A stretch of 28,540 nucleotides of DNA from Aestuariicoccus sp032586235 (GTDB taxonomy: Bacteria; Pseudomonadota; Alphaproteobacteria; Rhodobacterales; Rhodobacteraceae), in contig NZ_JAWHTD010000045.1 of the NCBI RefSeq assembly GCF_032586235.1, positions 1 through 28,540 on the forward strand, read 5' to 3'. This document shows, one piece after another, positions 1 through 8,390 of the stretch; the stretch's first letter is position 1; every line of letters starts with the position of its first letter. The notes beneath the pieces were generated by a model. That model searched no databases and was not told the DNA's origin. It worked only from the letters and a program-made list of their open reading frames with translations. A program made the position numbers and the translations under genes.

Positions 1-2511
1 CTTGGCAATCAGGAGGACGACGATCCGACGGTCTCGAGCGTGTTCAGTGGCGTGACGGGCATTCCGGTCCCGAACGACACCAACCTGCCGCAATATGCGC
101 AGAGCAGCGGCGCGGTGGTTGAGACGGATGTCGACTACGACGTTGGGACGGACGACGAGAACGCCGATCTGGAATACGATCTGGAACTGGTCGGCACGGC
201 CCTGACGGTCGAGTCTGGCAGCACCGCCAGCACCGCGATCGCGACCAATCTCGAGACGACCGACGGTTTGGACGTCTACCTGGTCAAGGAGGGTGACTTC
301 GTGGTCGGCCGGACCGGCACCGTCGGCACCACCGGCATTGTGCTCGGGGATGCGGTTCTGGCCGTGCATATCGACGACAGCGGTGTGCTCTCCAGCGCGC
401 TGTGGCAGTCGCTCGACAACAAGGTTCCCGGTTCCAGCTACAACGAGCCGGTGGACCTGGCGGGCTATCTCAACGTGGTCCAGACGGTCATCGACGGGGA
501 CCTCGACGTCGACACCGACACGGTGGCGATCGGCGACAAGGTGGTCTTCCGCGACGACGGTGTATCAACGAGCGTCGAAAACCTTGTAGGCTCCGGCACA
601 TCTGACCCGCAATTCGGTCTCTGGAATGCGGACTTCGGAACGGATGATCCTTACGTATGGGACGGGTCGCCTGGCTCGACGACACCAGTTGCCGTGAGCA
701 TCGACAGCTTTACAATCGGGAGCACAACATACGACACGCCCACTATAACTGACATGACCTTCGACGGTGTCGGAACGGATGGGGAGTACTATCTCTCTGG
801 GACGTTGCTCGCTGATTTCGATGGCGATGGAACCCCGGGCGATGTTGACCCTGATGATCTTGCGGAGGCCATCGACTTCACAATGGTGTTCAATCCGGAT
901 GGCACCTACATCCTGAACCTGAGCGGAGGCTTCAGCACGACCTTCACCCAGTCAACGGATGATGGCACCTTGCCGAACGGCGGGCCGGACCCTGTCCAGA
1001 CGCTGACGTTTGACCCACTTGGGCCAGAAAACGATGTCATCTTCTATGCCGTCGAGTACGACGCCGTGGTTCTTAGCGAACTTGTTGACTCTCTTGGTTA
1101 CCTTGAAGAAGACCTCAACAAGGACGGAGACCCGACAACTCCTGGCACTGATGTGTCCGTAAACGAGTTCCTCTACGACTGGATTAATGGCGACTGGGAG
1201 CAGAATGTTGGCGACCAGGGCTTCGGGGTGAACAATAACAACATGAACGGGTATAATGACCCAGCGTTGAACGAGTCCTTTGTCATCAATCCAGATAGAG
1301 ACGTCAGCTCGTTTGAACTCGAAATGCCCAGCACCGGGGGCCCATCCTATCAGTATACTGAAGACGAGCTCGGAGACCCAACAGGTGACCTGCTTGAGTA
1401 TCGGTTAATCTACACGACGCCTGACGGCGGCGGTAACTATTTCAGTGACTGGTTCCAGATTACAGATGCAGACCTAACGACAAAGCCAGGTACGTCGAGT
1501 GAGTTTGTAACCATCGACTCGAGGGGGACAGACACTCGTCTGATCGATGGCGTACAAGTCGTCATGACAAATGGCGAAGTTAAGATCAGCACGATCTCCT
1601 TTACTGTTCAGGAGGGGGTGATCGCCGAGCCTGTCTCCATCGACATGACCGCAACGGTCACCGACGGAGATAGAGACACCGCAAGCGACAGCTTCTCGGT
1701 CTCCCTTGAAGCGGATCCGGATCCCTTCGCTCCGCCTGACGAACGCCTGATAGGCACGGACCTTGAGACCGATACTTTCAACATCGACTTCGCGACACGA
1801 GATGAAACCTGGTGGATTGGGGACGATGTCGAACTTGCGGGTCGTTTTGAGGACGGGACAGATCAGATCATGCTGCTGAACCCCTATGCGCCGATCGTGA
1901 TCGGTGCAGATGGGAGTGACGCCACCATCACGGTTGGTACGGGCGCCAGCGCCACGACCGTGACTGTCTATGGTGCCGCAGGGCAGTTGGCGCTCGGGGA
2001 TGATGTTCTGGTGGCCTATTCCGACCAGGTGATTGACGGCACACTGAACTTCGCATCCCTAACCACTGGAACAGTAACCGGAACGGCTGACGTCCATGAC
2101 GCTTTCATCGCTGATGGCGACAATGCGGAGGCGGACCTCTTCGCCGGCGGGGCTGGAGCAGATACTTTTGTCTTCTTCGATGACGTGGATGGTAACACAA
2201 CCATCTCCGACTTTGACGAAGACGACCGTATCCTGATCTCCGCATCCGGTTTTGGTGGCAATGGCTTCGAAGAGGGCCCGCTCGACCCGGCTGATGGGTA
2301 TTTTGTGACCAGCACGGGAGCGAACATCGATCCGATTGCAGATGCGCCTGGCGCAGTCGATTACTTCATCTTCGATACTGATGATGGAAAGCTCTACTTC
2401 GACGCCAATCCTGAGGATGCGACCAATGTTCTGGTCTTGCTGGCGACAATACTCGAGGATGGCGTCACTCCGGCCACGCTCGATGCCTCTGACATTCTGA
2501 TCATCGCCTAA
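1..2511 (+). CDS. C-terminal part of a large secreted DUF5801/RTX-like repeat protein
   Basis: The reading frame is open at base 1, so this is the 3' part of a longer gene; the first usable internal start is a GTG at 40. The product is very acidic and rich in Asp, Gly, Thr and Val, with almost no Cys. From the GTG, residues about 50-185 resemble a DUF5801-type repeat (segments such as VYLVKEGDFVVGRTG and VLAVHIDDSGVLSSALW). Residues about 540-570 resemble the end of a VCBS/cadherin-like unit (TATVTDGDRDTASDSFSVS). Near the C-terminus, GGAGADTFVF followed by TTISDFDEDDRI matches the hemolysin-type calcium-binding and serralysin C-terminal pattern. Proteins of this type usually leave the cell by a type I secretion system and act as adhesins or matrix proteins; that role is inferred. 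No transporter gene is present. A strong terminator follows 25 bp after the stop. Confidence 0.85.
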   Translation, partial: LGNQEDDDPTVSSVFSGVTGIPVPNDTNLPQYAQSSGAVVETDVDYDVGTDDENADLEYDLELVGTALTVESGSTASTAIATNLETTDGLDVYLVKEGDFVVGRTGTVGTTGIVLGDAVLAVHIDDSGVLSSALWQSLDNKVPGSSYNEPVDLAGYLNVVQTVIDGDLDVDTDTVAIGDKVVFRDDGVSTSVENLVGSGTSDPQFGLWNADFGTDDPYVWDGSPGSTTPVAVSIDSFTIGSTTYDTPTITDMTFDGVGTDGEYYLSGTLLADFDGDGTPGDVDPDDLAEAIDFTMVFNPDGTYILNLSGGFSTTFTQSTDDGTLPNGGPDPVQTLTFDPLGPENDVIFYAVEYDAVVLSELVDSLGYLEEDLNKDGDPTTPGTDVSVNEFLYDWINGDWEQNVGDQGFGVNNNNMNGYNDPALNESFVINPDRDVSSFELEMPSTGGPSYQYTEDELGDPTGDLLEYRLIYTTPDGGGNYFSDWFQITDADLTTKPGTSSEFVTIDSRGTDTRLIDGVQVVMTNGEVKISTISFTVQEGVIAEPVSIDMTATVTDGDRDTASDSFSVSLEADPDPFAPPDERLIGTDLETDTFNIDFATRDETWWIGDDVELAGRFEDGTDQIMLLNPYAPIVIGADGSDATITVGTGASATTVTVYGAAGQLALGDDVLVAYSDQVIDGTLNFASLTTGTVTGTADVHDAFIADGDNAEADLFAGGAGADTFVFFDDVDGNTTISDFDEDDRILISASGFGGNGFEEGPLDPADGYFVTSTGANIDPIADAPGAVDYFIFDTDDGKLYFDANPEDATNVLVLLATILEDGVTPATLDASDILIIA

Positions 2512-2536
2512 GGGCGAGGATCAGGGCCGCAAAATG

Positions 2537-2572
2537 AAAAAGCCTGCTGGTCTCCGACCAGCAGGCTTTTTT
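2537..2572 (+). terminator. Rho-independent terminator of the RTX-like gene
   Basis: A perfect 12-bp stem, AGCCTGCTGGTC pairing with GACCAGCAGGCT around a TCC loop, is flanked by an A-run on the left and a T-run on the right. It lies 25 bp after the stop of the secreted repeat protein. Because both flanks are A/T runs it could also work for minus-strand transcription arriving from the HTH gene. Confidence 0.9.
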
Positions 2573-2773
2573 ACTTGGATTGATATTGGCGGTGTGCTCT
2601 GGGCGCGTTCTGGCCGACCTAGCCCTGATCAGTCGTTATGGATACTCGGCTTTCTTCAGCGTTTTCGGATTAAGCTTATTCGGTAGACATGTCATTACCA
2701 AGGACGGCCTGGCTACGCATAACACTTAAGGCCGCTCACGGGGCGTTGGCCAGAGTACGGGGATGCCTCTGGA

Positions 2774-3031
2774 TCAGCTCGGGTCGCTCTCACCAAGGCG
2801 TTGCCCGATCCGGATGCCGGGTCGGTCATTCGGTGAGCCGATGAACTCTATGCCGGCGTATTCGAAACAGGACTTAATCTTCAAAATCGTAGTCATGTTG
2901 GCGGAGGTTATTTCGTCCGTGGCTTCGAGGCGCTTGATCGTACGCGAACCTATGCCCGCGTGTTGGCTCAAATCTTCAATTGACCATCGCAGCGCGGCTC
3001 GAGCCATGCGGATTTGTTGGCCGCCAATCAT
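2774..3031 (-). CDS. Small XRE-like helix-turn-helix regulator
   Basis: An 85-residue protein with a compact helix-turn-helix of the Cro/C1 (XRE) type. The segment QIRMARAALRWSIEDLSQHAG followed by SRTIKRLEATDEI has the A-R-x-x-L-x-W-S-x-x-x-L-x-x-x-x-G-x-S/G-x-x-T-I-x-R-x-E pattern typical of the family. The ATG at 3031 was chosen because it starts just before the first helix. A start at 3064 would run into the region between this gene and the divergent recombinase. The C-terminal 25 residues (ECP-free, ending in GESDPS) lie beyond the DNA-binding domain. The gene is transcribed away from the recombinase at 3067, and an inverted repeat lies between the two starts. The context suggests a local repressor of the recombinase, which is inferred; the target is unknown. 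Confidence 0.75.
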   Translation of the reverse strand: MIGGQQIRMARAALRWSIEDLSQHAGIGSRTIKRLEATDEITSANMTTILKIKSCFEYAGIEFIGSPNDRPGIRIGQRLGESDPS

Positions 3032-3043
3032 TGACAGCGCGCA

Positions 3044-3066
3044 AAATGGCCCATAAAGTGCCATTT
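3044..3066. promoter_or_regulatory. Inverted repeat between divergent HTH and recombinase starts
   Basis: AAATGGC at 3044-3050 is the exact reverse complement of GCCATTT at 3060-3066, with a 9-bp spacer. A second, interleaved pair, TGGCCCA (3047-3053) and TGGGCCA (3078-3084), is also exact. Both lie in the short stretch between the two divergent start codons, where an operator for the HTH protein would be expected. The binding role is inferred. Confidence 0.4.
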
Positions 3067-3981
3067 ATGATCCAATTTGGGCCACATCACAGAACAGACT
3101 GGCGCTCCGAATTCCAGCGCCTCGAAGGCGCCTACGCACCGTCAACCATGCGTAGTTACCGCTCCGATGTCGAGGCCTTCGAAAACTGGTGCCAGGAAAA
3201 CGGACTTGCCGCGCCGTTTCCTGCGGCCGTTGAGACTGTTTGCCGATTTCTGGAAGACCAAGGGAGGTCTAAGGCCCCGTCGACGGTGCGGCGACGGCTA
3301 TACGCCATCCGCAAAGTTCATCGGCTTCTCGACTTGCCCGATCCGACCTATGCCGAGGACATCAACCTTGCCTTTCGCCGCGTGCGACGGGCAAAGCCCG
3401 TGCGTCCAAAACAGGCGCGTGGCATGACAGCGGTTGATCTCAAGCGCTTCCTTGAAGTGCAACCCGACACACCTTGGGGGCTCCGCAACATGGCGATGCT
3501 CTCGCTGGGATATGAGCTTATGACCCGACGCTCGGAGTTGGTGGCGCTTCGCGACGAGGACGTCGAGTTTCGCGAAGACGGCACATTGCGTGTGCTGATC
3601 CGCCGCAGCAAAGCCGATCAGGAGGGCAGGGGGCGGATTGGGTATTCATCTGTTGCAAGCGCCCATCGTTTGCATGCGTGGCAGCGGTGGAAAGGCGAGA
3701 CAACGCACTGGCTCTTCTGTCCAATCTACAAAGAGCATCCCATCGATCGCCCTCTTAGCGACACCACGGTTAAGGTGATCATCAAGCAAGCAGCCAAAAT
3801 GACAGGCTATGGGCCCGAAGACGTGCGCTCGTTCAGCGGTCATTCGATGCGTATTGGCGCGGCCCAGGAGTTGCTACGCTGCGGTTTCGACATGGCGGCG
3901 ATCATGCGGGCTGGGGGATGGAAGTCGATCAATGTACTGGCGCGATACCTGGAACACGCGGAACACAATGTCTGGGCGTAG
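3067..3981 (+). CDS. Tyrosine recombinase / phage-type integrase
   Basis: A 304-residue site-specific recombinase of the tyrosine family, which cuts and rejoins DNA through a 3'-phosphotyrosine intermediate. The N-terminal half (about residues 12-100) has the SAM-like core-binding domain (YAPSTMRSYRSDVEAFENWC). The catalytic domain shows the full set of expected residues: Arg154 in TRRSEL, Lys182 in RRSKAD, His259-x-x-Arg262 in GHSMR, Trp285 in GGWKS and the nucleophile Tyr294 in ARYLEH. The ATG at 3067 was preferred because upstream ATGs (2980, 3046) would overlap the HTH gene or its control region; 3046 remains possible. The gene appears complete. No attachment site or flanking tRNA gene was found, so whether it belongs to an integrated element, or is a stand-alone recombinase like others in roseobacters, cannot be decided here. 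Confidence 0.92.
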   Translation: MIQFGPHHRTDWRSEFQRLEGAYAPSTMRSYRSDVEAFENWCQENGLAAPFPAAVETVCRFLEDQGRSKAPSTVRRRLYAIRKVHRLLDLPDPTYAEDINLAFRRVRRAKPVRPKQARGMTAVDLKRFLEVQPDTPWGLRNMAMLSLGYELMTRRSELVALRDEDVEFREDGTLRVLIRRSKADQEGRGRIGYSSVASAHRLHAWQRWKGETTHWLFCPIYKEHPIDRPLSDTTVKVIIKQAAKMTGYGPEDVRSFSGHSMRIGAAQELLRCGFDMAAIMRAGGWKSINVLARYLEHAEHNVWA

Positions 3982-4081
3982 GCTTTGTGCCGTTGGAAAA
4001 AACTGATCTGGTTTGGAAGCCTACTTCAGGGAGGACCCCTGTTCAGGGAGCAGGCCAAATCGATTTCGGGAATGGATCTCT

Positions 4082-4124
4082 CGATAACGTGCACTAGCAG
4101 ACGTAATTAGCAGAGGCGTTATCG
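4082..4124. repeat. Spaced 8-bp inverted repeat downstream of the recombinase
   Basis: CGATAACG (4082-4089) and CGTTATCG (4117-4124) are exact reverse complements 27 bp apart. Two direct copies of TAGCAG sit between them. The surrounding 245-bp spacer (3982-4226) has no gene and becomes AT-rich towards 4150-4225. A weak CAGGG/CCCTG hairpin at 4027-4041 lacks a T-run. The repeat could be a recombinase or regulator site, which is a guess from position only. Confidence 0.25.
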
Positions 4125-4226
4125 GGCATTTGGGGCTGAGAGACGTCTCGAGCAGAGAAATCTAGATGCATTAAAAGTGTTTAACATCAAATACTTATAT
4201 ATTTCACGCCCTCTAAAAACACAACC

Positions 4227-4841
4227 TTAAGCTGAAATCTGGCTTTGTTTTGGGATTTTGGCCATTTTGTCGGACGCGGATAGCGATGTCCTCTGCGCCC
4301 GAAGGCAAGGCAGCCAGTCGTGAAACGCGCGCTTGCGCTGCGCCCGTGCCTCACGCCAGTAGCGCTTGAGCAGGCGATGGCGCCGGCCGCCCTGTGCCGT
4401 TTCGCTGTTCCGCGCCTTCTGCAGCCGTGCGATCAGCGACATCCCCGTGCGACGGTTCCGCGCCGACATCGGCATTTCGGTCAGAATGGCGCGAACCTCG
4501 GTGATCTGGTCCGTGAGGTCCTCTTCCTCGTCCGAGGGCGGCGCGGTGCCCGCCTCGAATTCGCCCAGAGCCCGTACCACCTCCGCGAGCCGCGCCTCTG
4601 CGACGGCGAGGGCCAGGGCGCTGCGCGTGTGGGCGTCATCCGCCAGAAGGTCGATGGGCCCAAGATCTGGCGTGTCGAGAATGATCCGCGCTCAGGCCGC
4701 GACACGCTCCCGGTCGGGCTGTGCAGTCGCGCCATGCTGCCGTGCATTCTGCGCCACCACAGCCTTGCCGGTGGCACTGCGCGGGCCAGTGCTCTGCGTG
4801 GCATTGGCCCGGTTGCGTGCGGTGATTGCTCCGTCTGTCAC
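4227..4841 (-). pseudogene. Hypothetical STGPR-motif protein interrupted by an in-frame TGA
   Basis: Reading the minus strand from a GTG at 4841 gives 49 residues containing the pattern ARNRANATQSTGPRSATGKA followed by AQNARQHG. It then meets a TGA at 4692-4694. The same frame continues without any shift for another 155 codons to the stop at 4227 (RIILDTPDLGPIDLLADDA, then LALAVAEARLAEVVRALGEF). Total length would be 204 residues. The N-terminal STGPR...GK...NA..HG pattern is shared by small uncharacterised proteins in Rhodobacterales, where I expect a tryptophan (TGG) at this point; a single base change would give TGA. The C-terminal part is Arg/Lys-rich. Function is unknown. Downstream translation could restart at the GTG at 4580. 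Readthrough or a sequencing error are the alternatives to a true nonsense mutation. Confidence 0.7.
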
Positions 4842-4960
4842 GCCTCGATCAATGAGACGACCGCCTGACGTCTTGAAGGTTGTCTATCGTGGTCCCACGC
4901 CAAGCATGATGTCGTGCCGTTGAGCACATCGTTGCCATACCATTCTGCAGGCTTATTGCC

Positions 4961-5758
4961 TCAACAATTGCGGGGCAGCAGAGCTGGTGTCCGGCCTGTC
5001 AGGGAATACGCGACCAGACCAATCCACTCCTTGATGGCCATGTTGAGAAGATCGAGGTTCCCGGCGAAAGACCAGGAGAGCCCACCAATATCCGCGGCGC
5101 GATAATCGACCGGATATGGGATCATATCGCGCCAACCCGCTGCGCAGAAGCTCCCTACACTGCGCGGCATGTGAAACGCCGACGTGACCAGAACCCAAGG
5201 TCCACGCGTGGCATCTTCGACGAGCTCATACGTGCGCGTGGCGTTTTCCCCCGTGTTGCGCGCTGCTGGTTCCAGAGTGATCCGACTGTCTGCAATCTCG
5301 AAACGGGCAAACAGGGCCTGTGCGCCATCGGCACCAGAAACGCGTTGGTTAACCAGACTGGCGCTGCCGCCGGTGAATATGAGGGTGGCCTCAGGGTACT
5401 CCTGCGCGAGCGCCAATCCCAGGATGAGCCGCTCTCCAGCTGCATTGAATTCCGGCAATCCGGATGCGGCAGACATTCGGGCGTCCTCACCCCCGCCCAG
5501 AACGATGATGCCCGCTGCCGACGAGATGTCCGGCGAGGCAGGAAAACGCGTTTCAAGCGGTCGCATCAGAAGTTGTCCAACAGGCACAAGCCCGATGAGC
5601 AGAACTAAGAAAAGCGCGGAAGCTAACATCTTATTGGCCGCTGCCACGCGGTCCCGGCGCAGACACCAGAAGCCAATAACCAGAAGCAGGACGAACCAGA
5701 TTTCCGGCCGAGCCACCAGCCAGAAAAGCTTGGACGCGACAAAAAACAGCGTCTCCAT
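4961..5758 (-). CDS. YdcF/ElyC/SanA-family (DUF218) membrane protein
   Basis: A 265-residue protein with two N-terminal membrane helices (about residues 8-32 and 42-64) followed by a DUF218 domain. The domain shows GIIVLGGGED near residue 85, ATLIFTGGSASLV, the NTGENA segment near residue 165 and WVLVTSAFHMPRS near residue 185, all typical of the YdcF/ElyC/SanA family. Members act at the inner membrane in envelope or polysaccharide biogenesis; their exact chemistry is poorly known. It is the last gene of the long minus-strand EPS operon, 36 bp after the GT2 gene, so a role in handling a lipid-linked intermediate or in envelope homeostasis during EPS production is plausible but inferred. Confidence 0.85.
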   Translation of the reverse strand: METLFFVASKLFWLVARPEIWFVLLLVIGFWCLRRDRVAAANKMLASALFLVLLIGLVPVGQLLMRPLETRFPASPDISSAAGIIVLGGGEDARMSAASGLPEFNAAGERLILGLALAQEYPEATLIFTGGSASLVNQRVSGADGAQALFARFEIADSRITLEPAARNTGENATRTYELVEDATRGPWVLVTSAFHMPRSVGSFCAAGWRDMIPYPVDYRAADIGGLSWSFAGNLDLLNMAIKEWIGLVAYSLTGRTPALLPRNC

Positions 5759-5794
5759 CAGTGTTGAGCTTGCCGAGATGCAGAGAGCGGCGCG

Positions 5795-6739
5795 TCAATC
5801 ACGATCCGTCACATCGACATGAATAGTGATCCCAAGAACGTCCCGAATGGCGTCGACCACGTCTGCGTCATGTACTTGCATGTAGGCCCTAACCTCATGG
5901 AGCTTCATGTCTACAAGATACCGGTACCAGAAGCCTTGCAACACATGGAACGCTGTGCCTTCCTTACCGTCGAGAAACCCCAACCGAACCACGTACCGGT
6001 AAAGGAAGTACGCAAAAGCACGGAACCCGCCTGGCAGTCGCGCATAGACGCGTTCCTTGAGCCAGCGCTTGACACCAGCTTGCTGCCCGCCGCTCAGATC
6101 TGCGACTGTTTCATGCGCCATGAAACCAAATTCGAGATTCAGCAGATCTACAGCTTCGCGCGACGCGTAGGAGTTGTGCTTTTCCGTCCACCAAGTCAGC
6201 GAGTTCAGATTGTCGTCGATGATTTCGCCCGAGAGATCAGCCGTATCGCCGTCGACAAGGATATGCTCGTCCATCCACCGATCCTCGCAGCGCCCTGCCC
6301 CATGCCGGAAGAGTCGCAAAACCCGGATCGGAAAGACCCCTCCCCATCTGATCGGCTGGCCAAGGAAGTGCATGCGTCGCGAGACGTAAACACCCTTTGT
6401 TTCAGTACTAAGATCGGGCAGCAGATCTTGGATTTGTCGCGCGAGATCCGGAGTGACGATCTCGTCCGCATCAAGCCGAAGCACCCAGTCGGTATCCTCG
6501 GGCAGCTGGTCGAGAGCCCAGTTGAATTGTGTCGCATAGTTCTTCCAGCTATTGAAATGCACCTCCGCGCCTTTTTCTTTGGCGATATCGACTGTCTGGT
6601 CGGTTGATCCGCTGTCCATCACGAGGCAATGCGAAGCAAATGACCCAACGGAATCCAAACATCGTGCAATGTGGCGCTCCTCGTTCTTGGATAGGATGAC
6701 TATAGTCACGCCGGGTCCATTCTTAGCCTGGGTTGTCAT
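5795..6739 (-). CDS. Glycosyltransferase family 2
   Basis: A 314-residue inverting GT-A glycosyltransferase. The N-terminal Rossmann-like part has VTIVILSKNEERHIARCLDS (residues 11-30) and MDSGSTDQTVDIA (41-53). The DXD-like metal and nucleotide-sugar site is LDADE at 89-93. The layout, with a long C-terminal part containing EKHNSYASREA and a Tyr-rich amphipathic segment (FLYRYVVRLGFLDG), resembles the WaaE/KdtX-like subgroup, which adds sugars to lipid-linked or LPS-type acceptors in the cytoplasm. An upstream ATG at 6850 would overlap the GMC oxidoreductase gene; the ATG at 6739 starts directly before the conserved domain and was preferred. Donor and acceptor sugars cannot be read from the sequence. 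Confidence 0.88.
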   Translation of the reverse strand: MTTQAKNGPGVTIVILSKNEERHIARCLDSVGSFASHCLVMDSGSTDQTVDIAKEKGAEVHFNSWKNYATQFNWALDQLPEDTDWVLRLDADEIVTPDLARQIQDLLPDLSTETKGVYVSRRMHFLGQPIRWGGVFPIRVLRLFRHGAGRCEDRWMDEHILVDGDTADLSGEIIDDNLNSLTWWTEKHNSYASREAVDLLNLEFGFMAHETVADLSGGQQAGVKRWLKERVYARLPGGFRAFAYFLYRYVVRLGFLDGKEGTAFHVLQGFWYRYLVDMKLHEVRAYMQVHDADVVDAIRDVLGITIHVDVTDRD

Positions 6740-6818
6740 AGTCGGCCGATCCAGTCTTTCGGGTCCAAATGCAAAAAGCCCATCCTTATTCTTTTTGATC
6801 GCAGGGTAGTTCTTGGAA

Positions 6819-8390
6819 TCAAGGCCTGTGCGGCACGGCATCAGCCGCAATCTCTTTAGCCATCCTCAGCGCCAGCTGCACCAGCGCTAGGCTCGGGCTC
6901 GCGCCGCCTACCGTAGGAAATACCGAGGTCGCCAGAGCGCGCAAACCCGGGACGCCGTGCACGTTTAGATGGGCATCGACGACGCCGGTTTCTGCTGTCG
7001 GTCCGATCCGTGTGGTCCCGGCAGGGTGATAGATGCCACCGCCGGCGCGCAGGGTCGATTCAATCTCGGCTTCAGGCCGGGGTGCCAACCGCCCATGCAC
7101 GGTCATCTGCCCTGCGCCCCAGCTTTCGAGCGCCAGCGCACTAACCGCGTGAAATCGGGCCAAGTCCGCCTTTGAAACCCACCAAGCAATCCGGGCCCGC
7201 GGAAGGCCGAAGGGGTCCGCAACGTCCTCGGCCAGGGTGATGCGATTGCCGGGGTCAGGGGCCTGTTCGGTCACGAGGTGCAGCTCAAACCTCGATCGGG
7301 ATGGTGGAAAAACGCGCTTCTCCACCATCCGCCACCAGACAGCGCGGGCGAACCAAGGCAGGTCAGACAAAATCCGGCGCAAGTCGCCACCTTGGGGGAC
7401 CTGGCGCTGTTGCGCAGCTTGGAACAAGGCGCGCAGTCCTTCGAAGCCGCTTTCGGGGTCTCGTGCGAAGGCCACGTGCAGGAAAGCGGCGGGCAATCCC
7501 GCTTCGGCACGGGCCTCGGGAGCCAGTTCGAAACGCAGATTACGCATGCCGCCCCTGACGAAGCGAAAGCCAAAAGTCCGAGCGACTTGTCGGCGGTCAA
7601 AGTCCACTAGGTCTGCGATCGGAGCGGACAGGTGGTCGTGAAACCCCCGGCCCAACGGCGATCCGGACGGAAACAATTGGCCGTTCTGCGCACGGTCCAT
7701 CAGCAGCAACAGCCGCGTAGTCTCAATCGCGCCAGCGGTAAGCACCACAGTTGGCGCTCGGGCCTGCAAGCAGTAACCAGACCGGGATTGCGCAGTCACG
7801 CCCTCTATCCGGTCGTTTCCCAAATTGATTTTGGTTACTGTCGCGTCAGTCCAGACTTCAACCATTGGGTCATGATGCACGCCTTGCGCAAATAGATTGG
7901 CAGTGCTCCGCTTCTGAAAGGTCGGCCATTTTGGCTGCCTCGAAAGAAAGCCTGGCAGTGGGTCGGCGCCGCCAATTGCGCCCCCTCCGTAAGGGCCCGA
8001 CGCGACACCGAACGCTGTTTCGGCTGCGGGAAGCTCGGCCTCTAGAGCGGCGGGGTCTATTTCCCATCCCGTATGCCATCCAGCGGGATGCGGGCCCAAG
8101 TCTTCGGACAGGTAGGGCAGCAGGGCACCACCCCAGCGTGTTGACGTTCCGCCAAGGCAACGGAAACGGCCATGCTTAGCTCCCCTGTAACCGTCGCCCT
8201 CCAGTTCTACGGCGTTTAGCGGGTGGGTATCAGTCTCCTGCCCCTCGTCCCCACTTTCTAGGATCAGGACATGCAGACCTCGCGACGCCAGCGCATCGGC
8301 AAGGAACAGGCCCGCAAGTCCGGCGCCGACCAAGATCACGTCAGCCTGAATTGGTGCCTCTGGAGCCGCCTTGGCGAGCGATCTCAACAT
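6819..8390 (-). CDS. GMC-family FAD-dependent oxidoreductase
   Basis: A 523-residue flavoprotein of the glucose-methanol-choline family. The N-terminal dinucleotide-binding fold is VILVGAGLAGLFLADALASR with a Glu at the end of the second strand (ILESGDE). LGGTSTRWGG is the family's second FAD-contact motif. The C-terminal domain has IYHPAGTTRIG, containing the expected catalytic His, and ALATSVFPTVGGASPSLALV. The ATG at 8390 overlaps the end of the aldo/keto reductase gene by 7 bp, which fixes the start better than the 8510 alternative. No signal peptide is seen, so it is probably cytoplasmic. GMC enzymes oxidise alcohol groups; in this operon the substrate could be a sugar or a nucleotide- or lipid-linked glycan. 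Its tight coupling with the reductase suggests a two-step redox conversion, which is inferred. Confidence 0.9.
   Translation of the reverse strand: MLRSLAKAAPEAPIQADVILVGAGLAGLFLADALASRGLHVLILESGDEGQETDTHPLNAVELEGDGYRGAKHGRFRCLGGTSTRWGGALLPYLSEDLGPHPAGWHTGWEIDPAALEAELPAAETAFGVASGPYGGGAIGGADPLPGFLSRQPKWPTFQKRSTANLFAQGVHHDPMVEVWTDATVTKINLGNDRIEGVTAQSRSGYCLQARAPTVVLTAGAIETTRLLLLMDRAQNGQLFPSGSPLGRGFHDHLSAPIADLVDFDRRQVARTFGFRFVRGGMRNLRFELAPEARAEAGLPAAFLHVAFARDPESGFEGLRALFQAAQQRQVPQGGDLRRILSDLPWFARAVWWRMVEKRVFPPSRSRFELHLVTEQAPDPGNRITLAEDVADPFGLPRARIAWWVSKADLARFHAVSALALESWGAGQMTVHGRLAPRPEAEIESTLRAGGGIYHPAGTTRIGPTAETGVVDAHLNVHGVPGLRALATSVFPTVGGASPSLALVQLALRMAKEIAADAVPHRP

Noticed and set aside
2575..2773. 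Possible remnant of a mobile element between the terminator and the HTH gene
   Set aside because: Short frames on both strands are interrupted by stops and no terminal repeats or transposase motif could be recognised.
4027..4041. Hairpin CAGGG/CCCTG after the recombinase as a terminator
   Set aside because: The stem is only 5 bp and no T-run follows.
4366..4923. A 185-residue plus-strand frame opposite the broken STGPR-motif gene
   Set aside because: Its composition is dominated by Arg, Ser and Ala as in antisense shadows of GC-rich genes. The minus-strand frame shows a recognisable conserved pattern.
5819..6607. A 262-residue plus-strand frame opposite the GT2 gene
   Set aside because: It is antisense to a clear glycosyltransferase with a DXD motif and has no recognisable features.
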